Shown here: positions 6,250 through 12,274 of the stretch, piece after piece
Layout: every line of letters starts with the position of its first letter
How positions within the stretch are numbered: position 1 is the first letter of the stretch
Assembly: GCA_035644495.1 (NCBI GenBank)
Contig: DASQOM010000361.1
Span: 1-13,397, forward strand
Direction of reading: 5' to 3'
DNA: 13,397 nucleotides
Origin: JACQFK01 sp035644495
Lineage (GTDB): Bacteria; Planctomycetota; MHYJ01; JACPRB01
Translations under genes and position numbers: made by a program
Notes under the pieces: model-generated
What the model saw: only the letters and a program-made list of their open reading frames with translations
What the model was told of the DNA's origin: nothing
The model's database searches: none

Positions 6250-6999
6250 CTATGTTGTGCGCTGCCTTCTCACTTCAGAGAGGAGCACCGCGGCGCTGGC
6301 CGCCACGTTCAGGCAGTCCCACTCCGCGGCCATCGGGATGTAAATCACTCCCTTGCAGGCTTTGATGACGGGGTCGCTCACTCCCAGGGGCTCGCTGCCG
6401 AGCACGAGACACACCGGTTTCGTGCAATCAACCGACCGATAATCTTGCTTCTCGCCGTGGATGTGGGCGGCGTAGGCGTTCATGGGCGACAGCGTCGCAG
6501 CCAGGTCGAGCGATGTGTGCACCGGAACCACGAACGGCGCCGCCAGGGAGACCCGGACCGCGCGCCTCAGCCAGGGCGACGCCGTGCCCGGTCCGACGAT
6601 GACCCCGTCCACCCCGAACGCTGCGCAAGTACGCAGGATCGCACCCACGTTCTCCGCGTTCGCCAGCCCGTCCAGCGCGACGTGAAACGTCCCCGACAGG
6701 GGCTTCTCGGGCGGAATATACCCCAGCGCCATCAGCCCCTGGTGCAGGCGGAAGCCGACGAGCGCAAACAGGTCCGCCTTCGACGCGATCCGCACATCGA
6801 TCCCCGGCGGGATCGGCAGGCGCTCGACCCAGTCGGCCGTGCAGAGGATGCGCTCGACCTTCGTCGTCCGCAGCATGCGCCGCACGACCTTGTCGCCGTC
6901 GCCGATGAACATCCCCTCGGGATGCCGGCGCCCGCGCAACGAGCTGAACGTCTCCAGATCCTCGGCGGTGGCGGGCAGTACCCACGCGCGTTCTTCCAT
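6250..6999 (-). CDS. SpoU/TrmH-family RNA methyltransferase
   Basis: It encodes 249 residues. Residues 1-100 form an N-terminal substrate-binding region (FIGDGDKVVRRML, then LFALVGFRLHQGLMALG), as in rRNA/tRNA 2'-O-ribose methyltransferases. The catalytic SPOUT domain follows with its three motifs: NAENVGAILRTCAAFG (114-129, catalytic Arg at 123), VCLVLGSEPLGVS (196-208) and IPMAAEWDCLNVAASAAVLL (221-240). The family transfers a methyl group from S-adenosylmethionine to a ribose 2'-OH; the exact RNA target cannot be read. The motif 3 Ser that usually precedes Leu-Asn is Cys here. I chose the ATG at 6999: a TATGAT box ends 8 nt upstream, so the mRNA may be leaderless. A TTG at 7008 would overlap that box. 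Confidence 0.85.
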   Translation of the reverse strand: MEERAWVLPATAEDLETFSSLRGRRHPEGMFIGDGDKVVRRMLRTTKVERILCTADWVERLPIPPGIDVRIASKADLFALVGFRLHQGLMALGYIPPEKPLSGTFHVALDGLANAENVGAILRTCAAFGVDGVIVGPGTASPWLRRAVRVSLAAPFVVPVHTSLDLAATLSPMNAYAAHIHGEKQDYRSVDCTKPVCLVLGSEPLGVSDPVIKACKGVIYIPMAAEWDCLNVAASAAVLLSEVRRQRTT

Positions 7000-7034
7000 C
7001 GCGTACAATCATAGCCAGCACCGCTGTCTCGACC
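7000..7034. promoter_or_regulatory. Divergent promoter between the methyltransferase and the M28 remnant
   Basis: On the minus strand TATGAT (7013 to 7008) lies 8 nt before the methyltransferase ATG. On the plus strand the overlapping TACAAT (7004-7009) lies 25 nt before the ATG at 7035. Two -10 boxes in opposite directions share two bases. No good -35 is seen on either side. Confidence 0.35.
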
Positions 7035-7183
7035 ATGAGGATTTCCGCATGAACCTGGAAGCCCTCAGCTCCTGTTGCTCCTAGTCCCGCAAAACGACTC
7101 CGTCATAAACGCCATCGTCAAAGACGAGCGGGCCAATAGTCAGGGGATGGCGTACCTCGATCATGTGACGAATAAGGTCGCCC
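7035..7183 (+). pseudogene. Truncated and frameshifted N-terminus of an M28-type peptidase
   Basis: ATG at 7035 opens MRISA and stops at once. In another frame, 7072-7183 continues with a Leu-rich stretch (LLLLLVPQ), then NDSVINAIVKDERANSQGMA and YLDHVTNKVAP. This matches the usual start of secreted M28 aminopeptidases: signal peptide, INAIV.E...NS..M..L..L...IGPRLTGS. The expected PRLTGS follows exactly where the 56-bp repeat begins at 7184. The gene is therefore frameshifted once and cut off at the repeat; zinc ligands and catalytic residues are absent. Family assignment is from memory of the N-terminal pattern and is moderate. Confidence 0.4.
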
Positions 7184-7239
7184 CCAGTGAAGAGGGCTCA
7201 TTCTACTATTTCGCGGCCTGCGGGCCGCGGGTTTGCCCG
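7184..7239. repeat. 56-bp dispersed REP-like repeat, copy 2
   Basis: This is the partner of 142-197 at 53 of 56 positions, same orientation. It contains a perfect hairpin GCGGCC-TGCG-GGCCGC directly followed by CGGG-TTTG-CCCG, so two adjacent stem-loops as in REP elements. Its left edge is the point where the M28-like frame breaks off. On the minus strand it carries TAGTAGAAT, a promoter-like box. The two copies are 7042 bp apart as direct repeats. Confidence 0.75.
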
Positions 7240-7390
7240 TTCTCCAGCGCATCCCGTAGTCGGGCCACGTTGCATCCGCCGGGACGAGCGGACCGTGGTC
7301 GTCGAGCGCCGACGGGACCCCCAGCATGCTCCTCGCGGAGCGTTTCGGCTGCTCGCTGATGAACTCTTCACAATAGCGCCGCTCGGACAA
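7240..7390 (-). other. Unassigned stretch with an open minus-strand frame
   Basis: A minus-strand frame starting ATGTCCGAGCGG at 7390 (MSERRYCEEFISEQPKRSAR) stays open through the repeat to 7118. The part outside the repeat looks somewhat protein-like (GVPSALDDHGPLVPADATW), but I recognise no family and see no ribosome binding site. It may be a further gene scrap joined to the repeat. A real product is unlikely. Confidence 0.2.
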
Positions 7391-7419
7391 TTGAAATAAA
7401 AACCGGCCGGATCTTTCGT

Positions 7420-7431
7420 TAGAATCCCGAC
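7420..7431 (+). promoter_or_regulatory. -10 box of the membrane-protein gene, probably leaderless
   Basis: TAGAAT (7420-7425) lies 6 nt before the ATG at 7432, with no Shine-Dalgarno sequence. TTGAAA at 7391 is 23 nt upstream of the box, too far for a usual -35. Confidence 0.45.
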
Positions 7432-8214
7432 ATGGACCAGCCGGCCGCGTCCCAGGCGCCCGTCTCCGTCGGAGTCGCCCTCTTGTGGATGACCCTCTAC
7501 CTGGCGCTGACGACCGCGGGGCTGATCGCCCTCACCCATCTGGTCGGAGCGCAGAAGAACGGTCTGGCGATGTTCGGCATCTGGCTGCTGCAGTTGATCC
7601 TCATCATGGGCCTCGCGGGCTGGGTCAACGGAAAGATGGGGGACCGGGGCGGCGCACTCTTCATCGTCATCATCCTGTTCGCGATCTACAGCCTGGTCTA
7701 CGGCCTCCTGTTAGGCCATATCCCGCAGCTCTTCCGTCTCCGCGAGACGCCCGTGATTCCCCTGAGCGACGCCGCCAAGCCCGAGTATGCCGGGTTTGAT
7801 GTCTTCCGGTTCTCGGACGGGAAGGTAGATATCCGGCACATCCAGCGGAGGACGACCGTCGCCCGGAACGGCCGCGTAAACTATTTCATGGCCCCCGTGC
7901 TGCCGCCGGACTGGAAGTCCGGCGATCCGGTGCCCGCGTGGGTGGCGGGAGAGGACATCAACGGCAACCGGCCGGGCTCGTGGGACGAGGACTGGCGCGG
8001 GGGATACCGGATCGGATTGGAAACCCACTACCAGGAGATGGTGGAGTCCTCGGGGCCGTCGCACAAGACCGCACCGAATGCCCCGATCCTGACCTGGTCC
8101 AAGGAGCCGAAGGCGGAATTGCTCCGGGTGGCGTGGCTGGAGTTCGGCGGATTCCTGCTGATCGACGCCATCGGCCTGATCGCCGTACTGGCGACGGTGT
8201 TCATGAAGGTCTGA
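7432..8214 (+). CDS. Four-helix membrane protein of unknown function
   Basis: It encodes 260 residues. Three N-terminal hydrophobic helices (about 12-36, 45-65, 74-96) are followed by a soluble domain of about 135 residues and one C-terminal helix (about 236-257). The soluble part contains FDVFRFSDGKVDIRHIQRR, a Pro-rich segment (APVLPPDWKSGDPVPAW) and a Trp/Asp-rich segment (GSWDEDWRGGYRIGLETHY). Such Trp-rich motifs suggest a folded domain with a conserved role, but I do not recognise it. It appears monocistronic with its own -10 box at 7420. It is a confident gene with no functional call. Confidence 0.8.
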   Translation: MDQPAASQAPVSVGVALLWMTLYLALTTAGLIALTHLVGAQKNGLAMFGIWLLQLILIMGLAGWVNGKMGDRGGALFIVIILFAIYSLVYGLLLGHIPQLFRLRETPVIPLSDAAKPEYAGFDVFRFSDGKVDIRHIQRRTTVARNGRVNYFMAPVLPPDWKSGDPVPAWVAGEDINGNRPGSWDEDWRGGYRIGLETHYQEMVESSGPSHKTAPNAPILTWSKEPKAELLRVAWLEFGGFLLIDAIGLIAVLATVFMKV

Positions 8215-8226
8215 CCTGGACCGGCA

Positions 8227-8448
8227 TCATGGGAACTTCGCCGTCTGCAACCCGTAGAGGAACGCGAGGCCGCCGGCGACGACAACGCCTTCGGCGGCGA
8301 CCGGGGACGATGGACGTGCTGGCCCTCGATGAGAAAGCGTCGCCCTGAGAAGAATCCTGCCGGAGCACCTGGGCCGGCATCCGGTGACGATGGCCGGGTC
8401 GAACCGGGCGGGGCGGTAGGACCGGATGGCGGACGGCGTGCAGCGCAC
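8227..8448 (-). pseudogene. Decayed minus-strand gene remnant, possibly DUF6544-like
   Basis: The 312-nt gap after 8214 contains no intact gene. One minus-strand frame runs from GTG 8448 and includes YRPARFDPAIVTG; with two frame changes it continues as MPAQVLR and then RILLRA. That recalls the opening of DUF6544-type proteins (RFDPAMV..LPEPARRYLLRAI). Another recognisable tail, VVVAGGLAFLYGLQTAKFP, ends at 8227. At least two frameshifts would be needed, so it is a relic if the match is right. The match is weak. Confidence 0.25.
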
Positions 8449-8485
8449 GGCCGGGCCGACCGGCGCTGAGCGTCCGGGAAATTGT

Positions 8486-8500
8486 TCCGCTTCACGCGGA
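8486..8500 (-). terminator. Stem-loop downstream of the OCD-family gene
   Basis: TCCGC-TTCAC-GCGGA forms a perfect 5-bp stem 27 nt past the stop of the minus-strand gene at 8527. In the direction of that gene it is followed by ACAATTTCCC, only a weak T-tract. Confidence 0.3.
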
Positions 8501-8526
8501 GAAGTTCGCCAGGATCTCTTATCCCT

Positions 8527-9480
8527 TCAGATCAGGTCGATCTCGAGCCCCAGCCCCTGCTGCCGCGCCTCGTCGAAGATCAGCCGCGCCAGCGCGAGAT
8601 CCTGGATGGCCAGCCCCGTCGAATCGAAGATCGTGATCTCCGTCCCGACCCGCCCCGCCTTCTTCCCCGCCACGATCTCCCCCAGGGTCCCGTAGATCTG
8701 CTCGCGCCGGTACGCGCCCGAATGAAGGGGCACGTTCACCTCGCCGCTCTCCGTCGCCTGGGCCAGGTCGTCGAGCACCACCGTCGCTTCGGACAGCAGG
8801 CGCGGGTCGAGTTCCTGCTTCCCCGGCGCGTCCGCCCCCATCGCGTTGATATGCGTGGAGATCCCGACATAAGAGCGGAAGAGCAGCGGCGCGCGGGCCG
8901 GCGTGGACGTGCAGATGATGTCGCAGCTCCCCGCCTGGTCCATCGTCGCGACGAAGCCGCCCGCCTCCTTCGCGAACTTCGCGGCCGCGTCGGCGTCGAT
9001 GTCCGCCACCACCGCGCGGAACCCGGGGAAGAGCGCCCGGTGGGCCGACAGCAGCGTGCGCGCCTGCGTCCCGCAGCCGATGAAGCCGACCGTCGACGGC
9101 TCCTTCACCGCGAGGAATTTCGACGCCACCGCCGCGGCGGCCCCGGTGCGGAAGGCGGTGAGCCGCGTGGCGTCCATGACCGCGAGCGGAAAGGCGGTCT
9201 CGGGATCGCTCAGGATATAGACCCCCATCACCGACGGCAGCTTGAAGCGCTTCGGGTTCTCGGGGTGCATGTTGACCCACTTCACGCCGGCCGCGTCGTC
9301 CATCGCCGACGGCATGGCGCGGAAGTCGCCGCGGTGCTTCTCCAGCGGGAGGTACAGCTTCGGCGGCATCACCACCTCGCCGCGTCCGTGCGCCGCGAAC
9401 GCCTGCTCGACCGCCGGGATCGCCCGCTCCATCGTGAGGATCTTTTCGATCTCTTGACCGGACAGCACGAGCGTTTTCAC
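8527..9480 (-). CDS. Ornithine cyclodeaminase/mu-crystallin family NAD(P)-dependent enzyme
   Basis: It encodes 317 residues, normal for the family. The Rossmann motif is VGFIGCGTQA (131-140). Residues that bind substrate in the characterised Pseudomonas ornithine cyclodeaminase have counterparts: K67 in VKWVN, R111 in AFRTG, and D217 in HINAMGADAPGKQELD. The C-terminal FDSTGLAIQDLA (285-296) is another family signature. Members include ornithine cyclodeaminase (ornithine to proline plus ammonia), alanine dehydrogenase, ketimine reductases and opine-type enzymes; sequence alone does not separate these. The GTG start at 9480 has no Shine-Dalgarno site but sits 7 nt after a TACATC box, so the mRNA is probably leaderless. 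It diverges from an ATP-grasp gene 60 nt away, which hints at shared amino-acid metabolism. Confidence 0.85.
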   Translation of the reverse strand: MKTLVLSGQEIEKILTMERAIPAVEQAFAAHGRGEVVMPPKLYLPLEKHRGDFRAMPSAMDDAAGVKWVNMHPENPKRFKLPSVMGVYILSDPETAFPLAVMDATRLTAFRTGAAAAVASKFLAVKEPSTVGFIGCGTQARTLLSAHRALFPGFRAVVADIDADAAAKFAKEAGGFVATMDQAGSCDIICTSTPARAPLLFRSYVGISTHINAMGADAPGKQELDPRLLSEATVVLDDLAQATESGEVNVPLHSGAYRREQIYGTLGEIVAGKKAGRVGTEITIFDSTGLAIQDLALARLIFDEARQQGLGLEIDLI

Positions 9481-9487
9481 CGGGGCC

Positions 9488-9517
9488 GATGTACCATGGG
9501 CCCGAACTCAAGGTCAA
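9488..9517 (-). promoter_or_regulatory. Promoter of the OCD-family gene
   Basis: On the minus strand TTGACC (9517 to 9512) and TACATC (9493 to 9488) are separated by 18 nt, a good sigma70-type pair. The GTG start follows 7 nt after the -10. Confidence 0.5.
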
Positions 9518-9519
9518 CC

Positions 9520-9528
9520 TATAGGAGG
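9520..9528 (+). promoter_or_regulatory. Shine-Dalgarno and possible -10 of the ATP-grasp gene
   Basis: TATAGG (9520-9525) overlaps AGGAGG (9523-9528), which is 12 nt before the ATG at 9541. Both cannot act on the same transcript; AGGAGG works only if transcription starts further upstream, inside the divergent promoter. Confidence 0.35.
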
Positions 9529-9540
9529 CCGGGGCCGGGA

Positions 9541-10821
9541 ATGACCGACGCGCGCAAGTTCCTCTTCGTGTCCCACACGGGTCTCATCCACGACCTGGCC
9601 TGGGAAGTCAAGAAGGAGGGGCACGCCGTCCGCTACCACATCCATTCGAAGCCCGACAAGGACGTCGCCGACGGTCTCGTCGACAAGGTCGACAACTGGG
9701 AGGACCATAAGGGCTGGGCCGACGTCATCGTCTTCGACGACACCGGCTTCGGCGACGCCGCCGAAAGGCTACGCCGGGACGGCAAGGCGGTGATCGGCGG
9801 GACGCGCGCCAGCGACCGCCTCGAGGAAGACCGCGACTTCGGCCAGGAGGAGATGAAGGCCGCCGGCCTCACCATCCTCCCCAACTGGGATTTCAATTCG
9901 TTCGACGACGCGATCGACTTCATCCGGAAGAATCCCGACCGATACGTCGTCAAGCCGAACGGCCAGGCCCAGAACGACAAGGTGCTCTCGTTCGTGGGGC
10001 AGGAGGACGACGGGCGCGACCTCGCCTCGATGCTGGAGCACTACAAGAAGGGCTGGGGCTCGAAGATCCGGAGCTTCCAGATCCAGAAGTACGTCGCGGG
10101 CGTCGAGGTCGCCGTCGGCGCCTTCTTCAACGGCAAGGACTTCATCCTCCCCGCCTTCGTGAACTTCGAGCACAAGCGGATGTTCAACGACGACATCGGC
10201 CCCTCGACCGGCGAGATGGGGACGACCAGCTTCTGGATGGCCGAGAGCGCCCTGTTCCGCAAGACCCTGGCCCGCATCAAGGACCGGATCCAGGGCTATG
10301 TCGGCTACATCGACATCAACTGCATCGCGAACTCGCACGGGATCTTCCCCCTCGAGTTCACCACGCGGTTCGGGTATCCGACGATCAACCTCCAGATCGA
10401 GGGCGTCCTGTCTCCGTGGGGGAGTTTCCTGGAGGCGATGGCGAAGGGGCAGGCCTTCGAGCTCCGGACGAAGCGCGGCTTCCAGGTCGCGGTCGTGATC
10501 GGCGTCCCGCCCTTCCCCTTCGTGGATCCGGATGCGTTCCGAAAGTATTCGGAGGAGGCGGTCGTCCTCTTCCGCAAGGAGATGAAGGAAGGGCTGCATC
10601 CCTGCGACCTGAAGATCGTGGACGGCGACTGGCGCCTGGCGGGCAACTCGGGCTACGCGGCGGTGGTCACCGGATCGGGGCCGACGATGCTGGACGCGCG
10701 CCGCGAGACGTACAACCGCGTGAAGAACATCATGATCCCGAACATGTTCTACCGGACGGACATCGGGGAGCGCTGGCACCGCGACGGCGACCTGCTGCAA
10801 ACCTGGGGCTACCTGTCTTAG
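9541..10821 (+). CDS. PurD-like ATP-grasp ligase with altered signature motifs
   Basis: It encodes 426 residues, the length of phosphoribosylamine-glycine ligase. Collinear PurD features: the ATP-grasp core YVVKPNG (135-141), HKRMFNDDIGPSTGEMG (211-227), YVGYIDINCI (253-262), PLEFTTRFGYPTINLQ (270-285), and the C-terminal VTGSGPTMLDAR (376-387) and YRTDIG (404-409). Deviations at positions nearly invariant in PurD: the N-terminal GxGGREHA is SHTGLIHD, the GLAAGKGV loop is NGQAQNDKV, GPNTGGMG is GPSTGEMG, and EFNxRFGDPE is EFTTRFGYPT. The fold is secure, but the substrate may not be phosphoribosylamine and glycine, so I give no purD symbol. It diverges from an amino-acid dehydrogenase-like gene and shares its promoter region. 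The open frame extends far upstream of 9541, but that part is antisense to the neighbour. Confidence 0.8.
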   Translation: MTDARKFLFVSHTGLIHDLAWEVKKEGHAVRYHIHSKPDKDVADGLVDKVDNWEDHKGWADVIVFDDTGFGDAAERLRRDGKAVIGGTRASDRLEEDRDFGQEEMKAAGLTILPNWDFNSFDDAIDFIRKNPDRYVVKPNGQAQNDKVLSFVGQEDDGRDLASMLEHYKKGWGSKIRSFQIQKYVAGVEVAVGAFFNGKDFILPAFVNFEHKRMFNDDIGPSTGEMGTTSFWMAESALFRKTLARIKDRIQGYVGYIDINCIANSHGIFPLEFTTRFGYPTINLQIEGVLSPWGSFLEAMAKGQAFELRTKRGFQVAVVIGVPPFPFVDPDAFRKYSEEAVVLFRKEMKEGLHPCDLKIVDGDWRLAGNSGYAAVVTGSGPTMLDARRETYNRVKNIMIPNMFYRTDIGERWHRDGDLLQTWGYLS

Positions 10822-10850
10822 GAGCGCACGCCAAGACCCCAGGAACTCAA

Positions 10851-10900
10851 AGACACCGGAGACTCGGAGCCGATCCGTCTTGTGTCCTGGTGTGGTGTCT
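10851..10900. terminator. Inverted repeat between convergent genes
   Basis: AGACACC (10851-10857) and GGTGTCT (10894-10900) are perfect inverted copies; CCAGGA (10839) and TCCTGG (10885) are a second pair. The region lies between the ATP-grasp stop and the stop of the last motB gene, and its right arm includes that stop's last base. The 36-nt loop is long and there is no T-run. A bidirectional terminator is possible. Confidence 0.3.
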
Positions 10901-11640
10901 CAGGAGCCGGGTTTGAGGCGCACGACGAACTCCACGCGCCGGTTGAGCCGTCTCCCCGTTTCCTCGCCGGGGTCCGCCATCGGGTCGTGGGCGCCCCGCC
11001 CTGCCGCGATCAGCAGCTCCCCCGTCAGCCGGCGCGGCGCGTCCTCCCGGGTCAGGCGGCGGAGCATGGCGGCCGCACGGTTCAGCGACAGCTCCAGCGG
11101 ACCCGGCTCGTCCGTGGACGCGTGACCCACGACCGCGACGGACTCCACGCGCTCCTGCAGCGGATGGAGGAGATCCTGCACCAGGTCGGCCGCCGCGATG
11201 CCCTGCGCGTCGAGGCGGTCGCCGCCGCGCTCGAACATGCCGTACGCCAGCTGCAGCTTGAAGCCGTCGGTCGAGCGGACGAGGCGCAGCGAGTCGCCGC
11301 CCGGATGACGGCCGGCCATGATCTGGACCTCGTGGATGATCGTGGTGAGCTCGGACGACGTCAGCGGGACGTTCGGGGTCCTGCCCGTGGACGGGAGCTT
11401 CACTTCGCCCAGGCCGGTCTCATCGCGCCATGCCTGGGCCAGCGGGACGGCCTTCGACGTGTCCACGGACGACACCGAGTAGAGCAGGATGAAGAGGCAG
11501 ACCAGCTGCATCATGAAGTCGGAATAGGAGATGAGCCAGCGCACTTCGCTCTCGTCCTTCTCGGGGCGCGAGGCGCGGCCCGGGAGCAGAGGGTGACGCT
11601 TCCGGCGCCCGGGGGTCTCGGCGGTCCGCATCGAGGGCAT
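10900..11640 (-). CDS. motB: Second MotB-like stator protein with OmpA-type domain
   Basis: It encodes 246 residues. An N-terminal cytoplasmic segment rich in Arg/Lys (about 1-32) precedes the single membrane helix VRWLISYSDFMMQLVCLFIL. D41 in SYSDFM corresponds to the ion-binding Asp of MotB. A linker follows, then a periplasmic OmpA-like peptidoglycan-binding domain (about 125-243) with VAVVGHASTDEP, LSLNRAAAMLRRL and the signature NRRVEFVV. It starts 1 nt after the stop of the preceding motB-like gene, so it is the third gene of the motA operon. The start at ATG 11640 gives a long basic N-terminus; ATG at 11631 is an alternative. The channel helix is encoded by DNA almost identical to that of its neighbour, while the rest is divergent. 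It could form heteromeric stators with the other MotB. Confidence 0.85.
   Translation of the reverse strand: MPSMRTAETPGRRKRHPLLPGRASRPEKDESEVRWLISYSDFMMQLVCLFILLYSVSSVDTSKAVPLAQAWRDETGLGEVKLPSTGRTPNVPLTSSELTTIIHEVQIMAGRHPGGDSLRLVRSTDGFKLQLAYGMFERGGDRLDAQGIAAADLVQDLLHPLQERVESVAVVGHASTDEPGPLELSLNRAAAMLRRLTREDAPRRLTGELLIAAGRGAHDPMADPGEETGRRLNRRVEFVVRLKPGS
11474..11564 (-). repeat. 91-nt near-identical block shared by the two motB genes, copy A
   Basis: It is identical to 12141-12231 at 89 of 91 positions; both differences are synonymous (Leu and Glu codons). It encodes the membrane helix with the channel Asp, EKDESEVRWLISYSDF and onwards. Flanking coding sequence diverges at once. Confidence 0.9.
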
Positions 11641-11641
11641 C

Positions 11642-12274
11642 CTATTCCGTCCGAAGTTCGATGACGATGCCCCGCGGATCGGCCGCGAGCTTCCCCGCCG
11701 CGATCATCGATCGCGGATCCAGGCCGGCCTTCTCCAGCCGCGCCAGCACGGCCCGGGCGCGCGCGAGGGACAGCGTCAGCGCGTCGGCCGTCCCATCCGC
11801 GTCGCCGGATCCGGTCACCCGGACCTGGCCCGCGTAAGACTTGAGCACGGACGTGGCCCCGTCCACCGCGGCCGCCCCGGCGTCCGTCAGCTCCGCGGAG
11901 CCCGGCGCGAACAGCGGCGCCTGGAAGGTCAGCCGGAAGCCGGCCGGGACCGTCTCGATCTGATGCCGCAGCCCCGGCGGAAGATCGCCGCCGCCCAGGC
12001 TTCCGCCCAGCAGCGAGCGGTCGCCCACCGCGAGCTTGTCGCCGGAGGTCCGCGTCTCGTACGCCACCGCCTCGCCGATGCCGACCGACGCGCGGTACGC
12101 CGCCGCCACCCGGGCCATCCTCCCCTTGTCGAGCGAGGAGACCGAGTACAGCAGGATGAAGAGGCAGACCAGCTGCATCATGAAGTCGGAATAGGAGATG
12201 AGCCAGCGCACCTCGCTCTCGTCCTTCTCGGCGGTGGCGGGCAGGCCGATGACGATCTTGAGCGGCCTCGCCAT
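11642..12274 (-). CDS. motB: MotB-like stator protein with degenerate OmpA domain
   Basis: It encodes 210 residues. The N-terminus MARPLKIVIGLPATAEKDES precedes a single membrane helix (about 24-46) with the ion-binding Asp at D30 in SYSDFMMQL. After a Gly-rich linker (about 70-85) comes an OmpA-like domain: RLTFQAPLFAPGSAELTDAG, VRVTGSGDADGT and LSLARARAVLARLEKAG. It ends GIVIELRTE and lacks the NRRVE-type signature that holds peptidoglycan in MotB/OmpA domains and is present in its paralogue. The ATG at 12274 overlaps the motA stop (TGATG), so translation is coupled. The stop is 1 nt before the next motB-like gene. Cell-wall anchoring may rest with the paralogue; that is inference. Confidence 0.85.
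   Translation of the reverse strand: MARPLKIVIGLPATAEKDESEVRWLISYSDFMMQLVCLFILLYSVSSLDKGRMARVAAAYRASVGIGEAVAYETRTSGDKLAVGDRSLLGGSLGGGDLPPGLRHQIETVPAGFRLTFQAPLFAPGSAELTDAGAAAVDGATSVLKSYAGQVRVTGSGDADGTADALTLSLARARAVLARLEKAGLDPRSMIAAGKLAADPRGIVIELRTE
12141..12231 (-). repeat. 91-nt near-identical block shared by the two motB genes, copy B
   Basis: Partner of 11474-11564, offset 667 bp, same orientation and reading frame. Confidence 0.9.

Noticed and set aside
7049..7084. 11-codon leader peptide MNLEALSSCCS
   Set aside because: It lies within the frameshifted M28-like remnant, and no downstream gene exists for it to regulate.
8482..9540. Upstream extension of the ATP-grasp frame
   Set aside because: It is antisense to the OCD-family gene and Arg-rich; ATG 9541 matches the usual PurD N-terminus.
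9769..10800. Minus-strand frame of 343 codons opposite the ATP-grasp gene
   Set aside because: Shadow of a GC-rich gene; no motifs, whereas the plus strand has PurD features throughout.
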